Notes under the pieces: generated by a model
Told to the model about the DNA's origin: nothing
Databases searched by the model: none
What the model saw: only the letters and a program-made list of their open reading frames with translations
Assembly: GCF_963678975.1 (NCBI RefSeq)
Contig: NC_089279.1
Coordinates: forward strand, 28,081,609-28,145,608
DNA: 64,000 bases
Direction of reading: 5' to 3'
Source of the DNA: Dysidea avara
Lineage: Eukaryota; Porifera; Demospongiae; Dictyoceratida; Dysideidae
Shown: positions 23,659 to 36,780 of the stretch, piece after piece
Layout of the letters: every line of letters begins with the position of its first letter
Position numbering within the stretch: position 1 is the first letter of the stretch
Translations under genes and position numbers: made by a program

Positions 23659-24480
23659 TCAAGACACACGGTAGTGTGTCGTGCGGCCCAAGAAGCCGGC
23701 GCGTAACACCCGTGAGTATATTGACAGGAAGAAAGAAAACGCAATTTTCGCACCTCCGTAGCTCTGTGCATCCTTGATGAAACAAGACGATTTTTGCTGT
23801 GGACATTCCCTCCAACTGCAGCACTCCACATTCCAAATTTGAGCGAAATCGCTTCGCGCGTTCCCGAGATATGCGACTTCAACACTTTCTTCGTTTTTTT
23901 TTTCTTCTTATTTTTCTTTTTCTTGTCGCACACTTACAAAAACTGCTATAAAACGCGAACGCCTTATCCGATTGCCTTGAAATGTGGCACACAGAAGGGG
24001 GGTATAAAGGCGCATCTCGGTACCAACTTTGGCTGGAATACGATAAACAGGCAAAGAGTTATGAGCGATTATTCACGAAAAATAACACCAATATGTTGTC
24101 ACGCCTACAGGGTAAACCGCGTATGGGAAGAAGCTGAAAATCGGTGGGTGAATAGGTTAACTATTGAACCTCAAACCTTTTTGGTTTGAAAGAAATCGAG
24201 CTAAAAAACAGGAAGATACAACGAAAAAACCAACAGTGTGTAACAATTACGCAATCGAGATTAGCTAATAAAAAAACGACTACTTGCCACGCCTACCAGA
24301 TAAACCACTTGGGGTAATGCTTTGAAAATCGTTGTACAGATGGAGTAATCATCTTAGAAAGGCTCATCAATGGTGTAGAAGAATCAGACTTAAAGCCACG
24401 GAGTTATAACACGAAATCCAACTTGGTGCAGCAAGTGCAAGATCGAGATACTCTAATAGAGCAGTCATCCTAATAGAGCA
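23659..24480 (+). repeat. Composite repeat head, copy 2
   Basis: About 800 bp homologous to 21881-22690 and 40071-40880: hairpin start, CCGTGAGTATATTGACAGGA, AAAACGCAATTTTC, poly-T/TTC tract, TGTGGCACACAGAAG, TCACGCCTACAGGGTAAAC. It ends in two copies of the TCTAATAGAGCAGTCA motif, directly before the satellite. Shifting open frames in the three copies show no coding constraint. Confidence 0.85.
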
Positions 24481-27400
24481 GTCACCCTGAAGAGAATTCA
24501 AGAGATCAGCTAGAAACAAGAAACCTGTATAGAGATCAGCTACACACAAGTCACCCTGTAGAGAGATCAGCTAGAAGAAGTTACCTTGTAGGGAGTTCAT
24601 GCAACTATGAAAAGGGATAGTTCAGCTAGAAAAAATCACCTTGTAGAATTCAGCTACAAAGAAACCACCATGTAGAGAGTTCAGCTACAAACAAATCGCC
24701 CTGTGGAGAGATCAATAGAAGAAGTTACCTTGCAGAGAGTTCAGCTGCAAAGAAACCATCATGTAGAGAGTTCAGCTACAAACAAATCTCCCTGTGGAGA
24801 GATCAATAGAAGAAGTTACCTTGCAGAGAGTTCAGCTACAAAGAAACCACCATGTAGAGAGTTCAGCTACAAACAAATCGCCCTGTGGAGAGATCAATAG
24901 AAGAAGTTACCTTGCAGAGAGTTCAGCTACAAAGAAACCACCATGTAGAGAGTTCAGCTACAAACAAATCGCCCTGTGGAGAGATCAATAGAAGAAGTTA
25001 CCTTGCAGAGAGTTCAGCTACAAAGAAACCATCATGTAGAGAGTTCAGCTACAAAGAAACCACCATGTAGAGAGTTCAGCTACAAACAAATCTCCCTGTA
25101 GAGAGATTAGCTAGAAGAAGTTACCTTGTAGAGAGTTCAGCTAGAAAGAAACCATCATGTAGAGAGTTCAGCTACAAACAAATCTCCCTGTAGAGAGATC
25201 AGCTAGAAGAAGTTACCTTGTAGAGAGTTCAGCTTCAAACAAATCACCCTGTAGAAAGATCAGCTAGAAGAGGTCACCTTGTAGAGAGTTCAGTTACAAA
25301 GAAACCACCATGTAGAGAGCTCAGCTACAAATTAGTGACTTTGTAGAAACATCAGCTAGAAGAAGTTACCTTGTAGAGAGTTCAGCTACAAAGAAACCAT
25401 TCTTTAAAGAGCTCAGCTGCAAACAAATCACCTGTACAGAATTCAGCTACAAATAAATCACCCTGTAGAAAGATGAGCTAGAAAAAGTTACCTTGTAGAG
25501 AGTTCAGTTACAAAGAAACCACCATGTAGAGAATTCAGCTACAAACTAGTGACCCTGTAAAGACATCAGCTAGAAGAAGTTACCTTGAGAGAGTTCAGCT
25601 ACAAAGAAACCATTATTTAAAGAGCTCAGCTGCAAACAAATCACCTGTACAGAATTCAGCTACAAATAAATCACCCTGTAGAAAGATGAGCTAGAAAAAG
25701 TTACCTTGTAGAGAGTTCAGTTACAAAGAAACCACCATGTAGAGAATTCAGCTACAAACTAGTGACCCTGTAAAGACATCAGCTAGAAGAAGTTACCTAG
25801 AGAGAGTTCAGCTACAAAGAAACCATTATTTAAAGAGCTCAGCTGCAAACAAATCACCTATACAGAATTCAACTACAAACAAATCACCATGTAGAGAGAT
25901 CAGCTAGAAGAAGTTTACTTGTAGACAGTTCAGCTACAAAGAAACCATCATTTAGAGAGTTCAGCTTCAAACAAATCACCTGTAGAGAGTTCAGCTATAA
26001 ACAAATCTCCCTGTAGAGAGATCAGCTAGAAGAAGTTACCTTGTAGAGAGTTCAGCTACAAACAAATCACCCTGTAGAAAGATCAGCTAGAAGAAGTCAC
26101 CTTGTAGAAAGTTCAGTTACAAAGAAACCACCATGTAGAGAGTTCAGCTATAAACTAGTCACCTTGTAGAGACATCAGCTAGAAGAAGTTACCTTGTAGA
26201 GAGTTCAGCTACAAAGAAACCATTTTGTAAAGAGCTCAGCTGCAAACAAATCACCTGTACAGAATTCAGCTACAAACAAATCACCCTGTAGAGAGGTCAG
26301 CTAGAAGAAATTACCTTGTACATAGTTCAGCTACAAAGAAACCACCAAGTAGAGAGTTCAGCTGCAAAGAAATCACCCTGAATAAAATTCTGCCACAAAC
26401 AAATTGCCCTGTAGAAAGATCAGTTAGAAGAAGTTACCTTGTAGAGAGTTCAGCTACAAAGAAATCATTCTGTAAAGAGCTCAGCTGCAAATAAATCACC
26501 TGTACAGAATTCAGCTACAAACAAATCACCCTGTAGAGAGATCAGCTAGAAGAAATTACTTTGTAGAGAGTTCAGCTACAAAGAAACCACCATGTAGAGA
26601 GTTCAGCTGCATAGAAATCACCCTGTATAAAATTCTGCCACAAGCAAATTGCCCTGTAGAAAGATCAGTTAGAAGAAGTTACCTTGTAGATAGTTCGGCT
26701 ACAAACAGATCTCCCTGTAGAGAGATCAGCTAGAAGAAATTACCTTGTAGAGAGTTCAGCTACAAAGAAACCACCATGTAGAGAGTTCAGCTGCAAAGAA
26801 ATCACCCTGTATAAAATTCTGCCACAAGCAAATTGCCCTGTAGAAAGATCAGTTAGAAGAAGTTACCTTGTAGATAGTTCAGCTACAAACAGATCTCCCT
26901 GTAGAGAGATCAGCTAGAAGAAATTACCTTGTAGAGAGTTCAGCTACAAAGAAACCACCATGTAGAAACTTCAGCTGCAAAGAAATCACCCTGTAGAAAA
27001 TTCTGCCAGAAACAAATTGCCCTGTAGAAAGATCAGTTAGAAGAAGTTACCTTTTAGAGAGTTCAGCTACAAAGAAACCATTCTGTAAAGAGCTCAGCTG
27101 CAAACAAATTACCTATACAGAATTCAGCTACGAACAAATCATCCTGTAGAGAGATCAGCTAGAAGAAGTTACCTTGTAGATAGTTCAGCTACAAACAAAT
27201 CTCCCTGTAGAGAGATCAGCTAGGAGAAATTACCTTGTAGAGAGTTCAGCTACAAACAAATCTCCCTGTAGAGAGATCAGCTAGAAGACATTACGTTGCA
27301 GAGAGTTCAGCTATAAAGAAACCATCATTTAGAAAGTTCAGCTTAAAACAAATCACCTGTAGAGAGTTCAGCTACAAACAAATCTCCCTGTAGAGAGATC

Positions 27401-28665
27401 AGCTAGAAGAAGTTACCTTGTAGATAGTTCAGCTACAAACAAATCTCCCTGTAGAGAGATCAGCTAGAAGACATTACCTTGCAGAGAGTTCAGCTATAAA
27501 GAAACCATCATTTAGAAAGTTCAGCTTCAAACAAATCTCCCTGTAGAGAGATCAGATAGAAGAAGTTACCTTGTAGAGAGTGAAGCTACAAACAAATCAT
27601 CCTATTGAAAGATCAGATAGAAGAAGTCACCTTGTAGAAAGTTCAGTTACAAAGAAACCACCATGTAGAGAGTTCAGCTACAAACTAGCCACCTTGTAGA
27701 GACATCAGCTAGAAAAGTTACCTTGTAGAGAGTTCAGCTACAAACAAATCTCCCTGTAGAGAGATCAGCTACCTTGTAGAGAGTTCAGCTACAAAGAAAC
27801 CATTCTGTAAAGAGCTCAGCTGCAAACAAATCACCTGTACAGAATTCAGCTTCAAACAAATCACCCTGTACAGAGATCAGCTAGAAGATATTACCTTGTA
27901 GATAGTTCAGCTACAAACAAATCACCCTGTAGAAAGATCAGTTTGAAGAAGTTACCTTTTAGAGAGTTCAGCTACAAAGAAACCATTCTGTAAAGAGCTC
28001 AGCTGCAAACAAATCACCTGTACAGAATTCAGCTACAAACAAATCACCTGTAGAGAGTTCAGCTACAAACAAATCTCCCTGTAGAGAGGTCCGCTAAAAG
28101 AAGTTACCTTGTAGAGAGTGGAGCTACAAACAAATCACCCTATTGAAAGATCAGCTAGAAGAAGTCACCTTGTAGAAAGTTCAGTTACAAAGAAACCACC
28201 ATGTAGAGAGTTCAGCTACAAACTAGCCACCTTGTAGAGACATCAGCTAGAAAAGTTACCTTGTAGAGAGTTCAGCTACAAAGAAACCATTCTGTAAAGA
28301 GCTCAGCTGCAAACAAATCACCTGTACAGAATTCAGCTACAAACAAATCACCCTGTAGAGAGATCAGCTAGAAGAAATTACCTTGTAGATAGTTCAGCTA
28401 CAAACAAATCACCCTGTAGAAAGATCAGTTAGAAGAAGTTACTTTGTAGAGAGTTCAGCTACATTTTGTAAAGAGCTCAGCTGCAAACAAATCACCTGTA
28501 CAGAATTCAGCTATGAACAAATCACCCTGTAGAGAGATCAGCTAGAAGAAGTTACCTTGTAGAGAGTTCAGCTACAAACAAATCTCCCTGTAGAGAGATC
28601 AGCTACCTTGTAGAGAGTTCAGCTACAAAGAAACCATCATGTAGAGAGTTCAGCTGCAAAGAAAT
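24481..28665 (+). repeat. Satellite array 1, ~30-31-bp units
   Basis: About 4.2 kb of tandem units of type GTAGAGAGTTCAGCTACAAA with an alternating GATCAGCTAGAAGAAGTTAC version. From about 24700 to 25000 three copies of a 91-bp higher-order unit (three basic units) are nearly identical. As 91 is not a multiple of three, the overlapping 65-codon frames at 24703, 24794 and 24885 are echoes of one repeat. Not coding. Confidence 0.97.
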
Positions 28666-28940
28666 CACCACTGCCTAAATTTCAAGGCAATAGCTCTTTC
28701 CAATCTGAAGTTATCAATTGTCAAAGTTGGCAAATTGGATGTGTGGAAGGCCCCTTTTCGCAAATCCGGTCACATATGTATTATATATATAATTGTAGAT
28801 CTACTGATAAAATATTTAAAGTACGTACATCTACTTCATGTTTTCTTCTTCCTGTAGTAAAGAAAAAAAACATAGGTTTAAAAAGTCCCAAAGCTGGCCA
28901 TAGGCTGGCTTTGGGGTATACAAATACAAAAAGAAATGAA

Positions 28941-29261
28941 ATCTAATCCAAAACAGCCAAGCTGTAAAAAAAGTGTGCGGCCCTCAGAAAGGCTATGGTG
29001 AAAAAAGATGTGAAATCCAAGGTGGCGGCCAAGAAATGGCTGTGATGGTAGGTTAATGGTAAAAATTTTAATAATGACAATTCAGGTAAATTTTGTGAAG
29101 CGGCACAAAAATTCACCTGAATTGTCGTTATTAAAATTTTTACCATTAACCTACCATCACAGCCATTTCTTGGCCGCCACCTTGGATTTCACATCTTTTT
29201 TCACCATAGCCTTTCTGAGGGCCGCACACTTTTTTTACAGCTTGGCTGTTTTGGATTAGAT
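28941..29261. repeat. Near-perfect palindrome, ~157-bp arms
   Basis: Arms 28941-29097 and 29104-29261 are complementary with few mismatches around a 6-nt centre. They contain GTGAAATCCAAGGTGGCGGC and its complement. The same palindrome is found at 44094-44416. The two mirror-image 67-aa frames are by-products of symmetry. Confidence 0.95.
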
Positions 29262-31008
29262 ATATATATATATATATATATAGGCAGAACTGAGAGATTA
29301 TGAATATTATAAATGGTTAAATTAGTCTGTGAGTAATTTTCCCCAAACTCCACATTTTCTAGTGATAAATTCCTTTTCATTTAAACTGATGAATTACATG
29401 GATATCTGTATTAGCCAGGGGTGGTAGAGCAGGTCACAAAGTGAGGGTGCCAACTTAGACAGTGAAATTTACACAGTGGAATTTGAAGCATACAACAGAT
29501 ATGGTTGTGATTCTTGTGGGTCAACTGTCATATTTTAGAAGACCCAAGACCCTATTTTACTAATAAACTTACACTTTTTAAAGGAAATGTAAAGGTGACT
29601 GTTCTATTAGAGTAATTGACTGTTTTACTAGAGTAGCTGACTCCCCTGGCCCATGGTTTCCAGGACTACGAGTGCTGTATTAGAGTATTCTAGACTATAC
29701 TATTAAAATATATCTGGATCTTTCTTCTAACAGGACTCATGTAGCTCTCCAGATTCTATTTGAAAATATTAATTGTTACTAATAAAACTGATGTGCTGTA
29801 CTGCATGTATTTTATTAATCACTATAGTTGGTAAGCGTTCACCTGATCCCTGCCAAATATTATAGTAATATCAAAGAGGTGAACATGTGTTCACTCCCAA
29901 TGGTTTTATACAGGAACAAGCATGTTTTTATGTTGTAAATATGTTTGTGCACCTGAGTTGTCCATACTAAATGTATGGGATTTTTTTAAAGCCTCATAAC
30001 TCACTTGTTCTTGCCCATATCAAAGGGGGTGTTAGCGCTATTTTGATTAATAATTCCGGTGTTTAAAGAGCTTCACAGTGCTACTAAAACAATAATTAAT
30101 GTTTGGGCAGCTGGCCCATGTAACAAGAGTTATTAGCAAGAAACAAGGGCTCAGGTGAACGCGAACAGACTTTACTATTGGGCTGCTAAACCAAGTGTTG
30201 TGTTCAATACCTGCTGAAATCTAACTTAAAAATTCTTTAGCCATTCTGCTCAACTAAGCTATAGTATAGCTATAGTATAATACCAAAGTGGTGTCTATCT
30301 ACTGTAGGGTTTGTGGCTGAAGAAAACACTACAATAATTGTTCTTACAGTACAGTGTCTATAATACGTATGTGTAATTACCACATTGAATCCTATGTCCA
30401 TGTAGGATTCGATGTACTCATGGTAATATACTATAGCTCACAGTAGTTAAAATTTGAATTTAACTCAGCACAACATTTGAGAATATGGCATAATGATGTT
30501 CCCAGTTATAATATTATCTCCTAGTCTTAATTGATGCTTTACTTATATGTTTAACTGCATGAATTATATTGTAAGTTATTGTTCAATACATTGCATGGAT
30601 AAACATGTTTATTTCCTAACAAAATTAAACACTTTACTTCAATATACATGATTTTAGGTTTCATCAGAATTCTTTTAGCTCCACCAAACCCCATGCCTCC
30701 AACAGCTCTTCCAGTGAGTTTTAACTAAGTGTATACAATGTAGTGCAGTTGAGGGGTTTCAAGGGTTCAAGAAATAACAAGATGTTATGATTGAAGTTGA
30801 TGAAGCTGAAATTAGTCAGGGAACAGAATTCCAGACCCTACACATGTTTCTGACTCCCTGCATTTAAAGGCTTAGCTCTCTCACAAGTTTCTAGTGGGAT
30901 AGTATATTATTATTGTGTAACTTTAATTTCTTAGTATAGTAGCATGATAAAAAATCACATTCATAACTAACATCAAACTTTCCACATTAATAGTACTCCT
31001 CATGAAAA
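29262..31008. other. No gene seen
   Basis: AT-rich. Contains a (TA)n tract at 29261-29281, a block at about 29415 (CAGGGGTGGTAGAGCA) that recurs at about 56030, TATTAGAGTA motifs near 29600 and 29680, and a small imperfect hairpin at about 30370-30430 (GAATCCTA/TAGGATTC flanked by ATTACCA/TGGTAAT). No coding signal found. Confidence 0.5.
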
Positions 31009-31460
31009 GTATTTTGAGATATAGTGCCACTTTAGATTTGACCTTTGGTGACCTTTATGGCCATCTAGCACAGAAAATTGATCATGTCTGTCTTTAACTC
31101 CCTGTGACAGTAAATAACTTGTTAAAACATGGTACCAAAGTAAAGGTGACTCTTGTTGAAATATATGGTTTTTACGTGAAGTGGGGTAAATTGCAGCTGA
31201 CAAAAGTGATCATAACTTATTGAAGTACACTCTTTAAACAACTTCAAGGTCAAACTGGATTCACATTGGATATAAAATCACCTACTAATAAAAGCCATGC
31301 AAGCTGTTTCTTTCACAAGACTCAACAAGACCCTTACTTTGGTACCAAGTTAATTAATGCTTTAGGGAATTAAACCAGACAGAAATGATCAATTTTGACT
31401 GACTAGATGACCATGAAGTTTACCAAGGTCAAATCTGTGATCTAAAATACATGTAAAGAG
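31009..31460. mobile_element. MITE-like imperfect inverted repeat
   Basis: Arms of about 150 bp at 31009-31160 and 31320-31460 share GATTTGACCTT, GATCATTTCTGTCT-like and TGGTACCAAAGTAA blocks in inverted orientation. Diverged, so probably old. Confidence 0.7.
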
Positions 31461-33505
31461 GAGTTTTATATAAATAAAGGTTTCATGGGTTAATGAAAAA
31501 GTGTGGCAATATTCTGCTAATTGTGGGGGCTACACTGCTATACTATCCATGGAAAATGAAAAACATCACTCATTTTACCTCCCTATTTTGCAAAATTTCC
31601 TGAAACAACCCTATTGTCTTTGCACATTTTTTGCTGGAATATTTGTGCATACTATGTAAGTTAACTTTTGAGACTCTTTTTAGATTGAGAATGCTTTCTA
31701 AGGTGATTTTGGAATATTTATATTTTAAACAATGCACTTTGCAGAAATCAAATAGAAAAACAGTCATTTACTTTATATGTATAATACAACAATCTGGAAT
31801 TAGTCAAATACTATACAGACAGACAGCTCTCAAGCATAATCTTGAATTTGAAAGCATGATGTTAAGCGTAGTATGAGCCTAATTTTCAAGCATCATTCAA
31901 AAGCAAAATAAGTTCAGGTTATATAATCAAAAAACATGATTGGCTCAATCTTTCTGTTAAGTTAGTCCCTGTTTGTTATGTTCATTTTGTTACAGGGTGA
32001 ATATGGTGTATTATTTAACACTACAGATGAGAATCAAAATGTTCTGTATTGTTTCAAGATTTTTTGTGCAGTTTATTAACAGACTGCAAACTGAGATGCT
32101 AACTTAGCCATTGCTGCATTTGACATTACCACACATAGCTGTATATAATATTTGTAACATTAATGTATCATACATGGAGCTGATGTATTAATTTTTTACA
32201 TTAGATTTAAATTAATATAATCAGTTTATGGGATGCATTTAATGGGAACTCAGGGATGCATCCAGGGTGGTTTCCAATTTTGGCAGTGAGTTATAGATGC
32301 AAGGCTGCTAACAGATTTTAAGCAATAATATACTTGTAATGATTTCATAGTAACTATAAACTACTGGTATTTTCAATATAAATATTTGGTTCTCTAAAGT
32401 CCTACATGTAAATGTGTCTATGGATGGTCAGATAATTGTAGTGACCCAAATGCATGCATATAAATTCTTCAATTGAACTCAAGATTAATTTAGTTGCTAA
32501 GATTATTCTTTAAATTTCAGGTTAGTTTTACACTTATAATAACACCCACTTAAAATAATTTATATTCTGATATTGTTCTATTAGAGTAAATTTTGACTGC
32601 TCTATTAGAATACACCTGACCGTTCTAGTAACTTGATCTTTATGAAGGGTTTCAATGCATACCCCTTTCTTCCTTAATCCACTTTTGAGGTACATGTACC
32701 AGTGTAGGTTTTCTATTACACTGTACCTATACTACCCCCCATTTATTCTGCACATTTGTGCTAGTTGCCAAAACAAGATCATAGTCTGATATTCCTGCTG
32801 TATATAAGCCCGTGCAGAAGTTAAAAATTTCAAAGGGGTTCCACAGCCCCAGAAAACCCTCTAATTATAATTAATAATACATACATCATATGTCTGCATG
32901 CTATATACACAGACCAGAGGCTTTAAAATAATGTAGCCCTCCTAGCTATAGCTTACTAAGATTCCAGAACTGGAAGAGTAGTTAAATATTAATTATCTGC
33001 TGCATACACATTTTAAAATTACACTTAAGGATAGAAACACAACAAGGTTATGGAAATAGTGTTACTGGTCACTTTGTGATGGTTTAGAATCCTCTGGGCT
33101 CTAAGTTCTTCACTGGGAAAGTAGCATATTCCCATGCACTTCTTAAAGATATGCCTCTAACTTTTAATGACCAATATATAATTAGACTAGTGGGACACAG
33201 CACCCCAATGTTGGTCACATTGTTTACAATTAAGTCTGTTACATACTTCAAAGTTGTTTTTAACTAGCAGTTTTTCATGAGGTCGACCACTGAAAAGTCT
33301 GTAAGATAACAATCATGATATTTTGCTCTCACTCATAAAAGCATTGCAGCTACATGACAAAATAAAACTGATTCTCAATGTGCAGAGTTCTGTGATCTGT
33401 AAAAAAAACCAACTGGCACAGTGAACTTTACTATTAGTTATTAGGCAGTGGTTACTGAACTGAAAGTCAGTTCAATAAGCTGGACTCACTATTGAACCAA
33501 CGGTA
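31461..33505. other. No gene seen
   Basis: AT-rich sequence with short overlapping frames only. Two TATTAGAGTA motifs near 32580-32620. No splice-framed coding blocks noted. Confidence 0.45.
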
Positions 33506-33507
33506 AA

Positions 33508-33636
33508 TAGAGACCCGCCGATTATGCTCATAATTTTACCTATTATGCTATGCTGCACTGCTCAAAAATTTACCTATTATGCTTAAATTTATGCTCAAAA
33601 CTTACCTATTATGCCAGCATAATCGGCGGGTCCCTA
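33508..33636. mobile_element. 129-bp hAT-like MITE with 8-bp target duplication
   Basis: The ends TAGAGACCCGCCGATTATGC and its inverted partner (TAGGGACCCGCC... on the other strand) flank three ACCTATTATGC units. ACGGTAAA is duplicated at 33500-33507 and 33637-33644. TAGRG ends with an 8-bp duplication fit hAT. Related CCTATTATGCT text occurs near 53040-53090 and 54608-54690. Confidence 0.8.
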
Positions 33637-33685
33637 ACGGTAAAACTTAGACAAAAAAAGGGTCACTAAATGAAAACCCCACAAA

Positions 33686-33756
33686 ACTCAACCTGGGCTT
33701 GAGCCCTGGACTACTGGAACTGTAGGCAGTAGGCTAACCACTGTGCTATCGCTGCT
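33686..33756 (-). pseudogene. tRNA-like relic (SINE head)
   Basis: On the minus strand TAGCACAGTGGTTAGCC resembles the polymerase III A box and GGGCTCAAGCCC a decayed B box, 35-40 nt apart. TACTG/CAGTA would make an anticodon stem with an oversized loop, so this is not a functional tRNA. tRNA-derived SINE head is the likeliest reading. Confidence 0.5.
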
Positions 33757-33859
33757 AGCTATATACCCACTACCCTATTTTTCTATCTTATAAATGCTAC
33801 TCACGTACGTAGTAGTCTCACTATATACACTACAATACAGTAAGAAGAACATATTAACC

Positions 33860-34190
33860 TAAAGGTGAAGAAGAAACCAAAGCTGAACCCAAGCCTAACC
33901 CTAACGCTAATGCTACTTTTCACGTCCCCTAAAGTCAAATGTTCGGGGAAACTACTAGACGCATCCCCTAAAGTTGAATGCTTGGAGAAACTACTAGATG
34001 CGAAAATAAAAACCTTTCGATTCAGTAACCACTTCCTAGTTATTAACCCTTCTACCACCACACTCCATAATACCATCAGCCTTACTAATCTTCATACACA
34101 CCTCTTGCACACAATGAATATGCTTAATTCCATTGAGACCACTCAAACAGCAGACCTACGTGCATGTGTTGTGTATGTAAAATGATGAAA
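33860..34190 (+). repeat. Repeat fragment with a 106-codon frame
   Basis: The start (GTGAAGAAGAAACCAAAGCT, then CTAACCCTAACGCTAA) is found in reverse at about 58245-58300, so it is repetitive. The frame 33865-34185 includes a short internal duplication (SPKVKCSGKLLDA / SPKVECLEKLLDA). I recognise no family and do not assert a gene. Confidence 0.35.
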
Positions 34191-36780
34191 TTTTTAAAAA
34201 GTAGGGATATTAAATTACAGTTGTATGTACCAACATTTGTAACCCAAGTTTGTAAAACCATCCTTTTCTGCACATGCAGTGAATTCGAATACACTCAGTT
34301 GAAACTTTCAGAGGTTTTTATTCTTTGCACACTTTGATAAAACCTTCTTGCTATGAGGTTGCATACCCAAGCTTTTTGTTTTTGCTAGTAGATACATGTA
34401 TACATGATTATATTATATATCAGACAATGTATAGTAATTTCACAACGTTTGGGATAGCATGCAATTGACTTACAAATTGGGTGATTTGTTCATCCTTAAA
34501 ACTAAACATTCATGTCTTTATATGTGATTTAAATGAAGAAAACACCAAAAGCACACCTCTTTTGAGTGATTTCAATCCCTGTGCAGTGTCGGATACAGGG
34601 GGGTTGCAATGGTTTCAGCTGAAACTCTCTCTGAAAATAGTGCACGCCCCTAATTTATTTATGACTCATCGTGTGGGTGATAAAATCACCATAAATTTTA
34701 CATAGTGTACTATATTTGAACTTTTCCTACTGGTGAAACTTCATACTTTTGCCTTTGAAGATGTTCAACAGCAAGTAGTGACCTTTTTTTTTGGTCTTCG
34801 ACTTACAGCTAGGTTGAAGTTGACTCTGAAAATTTCTAGATCTGCCACTGCTGTGTCATCTTAAATGATTCCCCTCCTTTGTGTAATTTATTCCTTTTAA
34901 TTACAACTGTTAAATTTCTCAATAATCATGTAGATCAATTTTGATTACACATGCCAAAAGATTAAGTAGCTGATGGTAGGGCAATGGCACTATACCTTTT
35001 ATAGCCAAACCATTTTCGCATGAAGGATTTAACAAATGCTTTGATATAAATTGCATTGTTGGTAGCTATGTGGTCAAGATTCTGTTGCTGCATGATACAA
35101 CTTGTCACAATGTGTGACCATGATGGAAACCAGGTAACCTGCAAAACATCTCACAGTTGTAATAATGCACCAACCATATGATTTAGTTCTGTAGACTGTT
35201 CAGAAATTCTAAATGTAGCATGTGAACCATTCACAGTATTATATGATGATTGTAGTAAATCATCACATGTACAATTATAATGTAGCTTTCATACATGCAG
35301 GCTTGTAATTATTACATTTATAAAACTAACAATATCTTTGGTCAGAAATGTAACTGAATAAAAGTGATTCAACATAACTAGTACTTGGGTATACATGATG
35401 CTAATATAATGCCATAAAGTTTTGAAGTGCTCTATAGGGTATGAAAAAGTGAAATGTATGCTTACCGCTGAGACACTTTCAAGTGAACAAAATATGGTTA
35501 ACAGATAAGTGCATGTGCTACAATAAAACATTGTCTAACTTTGCACCTCACAATTAGTAGGTGTGTGATTATTTTAGCACATGGATGTAACATTCGTCTC
35601 TGGCATTGAGTTGAAAACTGGTTGTATGTCCTGGCATGAGCTACAGGTGTGTAGAAAGAGTCATATGAGGGCTTCAGGAAACCTTAGTACATTTGTCACA
35701 TATACGTAATATAGTAACATATGAAACACTTGCGTGATTACACTGTTTGTTGTGTTGTGTAAGCTATAACTTGCTAGTTTATTCTGGTTCCTATAGCATG
35801 TACAAACTTTTATCTTGTCATGGGTTAATTGGTTATGCATTGGATTATACCAATTTCTTTGAGACTAATTTGCAATTTCAATTATATAGGAAATGCAATA
35901 TTCTGGGAATCACAGAGTTAACTCTACTGGCATACTCACAACGTTTTCACTGTAAACACCTGAAATCCTGACATTCCACAAATTATAGCATAAAATACAT
36001 TGACTTTATAGGCGTTACATAAATCGCTATACCTAGGTAGTAAACACATACTAGGATAAAGACATATGCATGTTTTGTGTATGGTTAATGTAATACAGCT
36101 AGAGCCAGAGACCTAAATGTCCATCAGCTCTGGTGCTGATAACCAGCAAGTAAACTAAATTATCATACAGTATGGTAGTACTGCATATTAGGGTACTCTG
36201 CAAAAGCAGCCTAGCTGGCTGTAAAAAGGCAAGGCCAACATTGTGAAAAAAGAGGAATATGAGATGGCATATCTAATGGCTTAAACTATACAAATAATCT
36301 CAGTATAGTCTTGTATTATACTAACTATCTTATACTTTAGTATAAGCCCCATCTTATATTATGGGAAACAGATTATACTTTGGTTTAATACACATTCTTT
36401 GTATGGCTTTGTTTACTTAACTAAATGTGATAACTTTTTAGCTTCACCATCAGATCTCATTACTGTCTCATTTTTAGCTTCACCATCTCATTATCACCAT
36501 CTCATGTGATTTAAGTTTTTTTTACTGTACCAAACAAAGTCATGATGATTTTACAATAAGTAGCTACACTTCTGTTAATCACTATACTGAGCTAGCTAAC
36601 TTCAGTTTGCTGTGATAATTTCATACGCACACATTTTCATACGGTAAAGCATATAGCTAATACCAGAAAAATTAATTATTCAATCTAAGAGTCATACAAA
36701 TCTAGATTTTCTTGCACAGTTAGCACACCTGCAAAAGTTCGTAGTAATGCTTGTTTAAAATTGAAGGGTCAGTGGTGTGC
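34191..36780. other. No gene seen apart from a MITE
   Basis: AT-rich, many short frames on both strands, none with a motif. The MITE at 34584-34850 is listed separately. Around 36420-36500 a TTTTTAGCTTCACCATC block is repeated. Confidence 0.45.
34584..34850. mobile_element. 267-bp CAGTG-ended MITE with 5-bp target duplication
   Basis: Ends CAGTGTCGGATACAG and, inverted, CAGTGGCAGATCTAG. CTGTG is duplicated at 34579-34583 and 34851-34855. The inner right part (GGTCTTCGACTTACAGCTAG) matches in reverse the sequence following CAGGGGCGGATCCAGAC at about 60976. Confidence 0.65.

Larger units (their letters stand above)
23659..29261 (+). mobile_element. Composite repeat A: head, satellite, linker, palindrome
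   Basis: Four parts occur in the same order as at 40071-44416: head (23659-24480), satellite (24481-28665), a linker with TCTTCTTCCTGTAGTAAAGA and AAAGTCCCAAAGC at 28848-28940, and palindrome (28941-29261). Both copies begin with TC preceded by A. No transposase ORF is present, so this would be a non-autonomous unit. Whether all four parts move together is inference from the two copies. Confidence 0.6.

Noticed and set aside
24703..25070. Three near-identical 61-65-codon frames
   Set aside because: They are the same 91-bp higher-order satellite repeat read three times. No independent coding evidence.
24481..28665. CRISPR-like regular repeats
   Set aside because: Units are contiguous with no unique spacers and drift gradually. 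Context is eukaryotic. This is a satellite.
28943..29259. Two mirrored 67-aa frames on opposite strands
   Set aside because: Produced by the palindrome. Identical peptides on both strands follow from symmetry.
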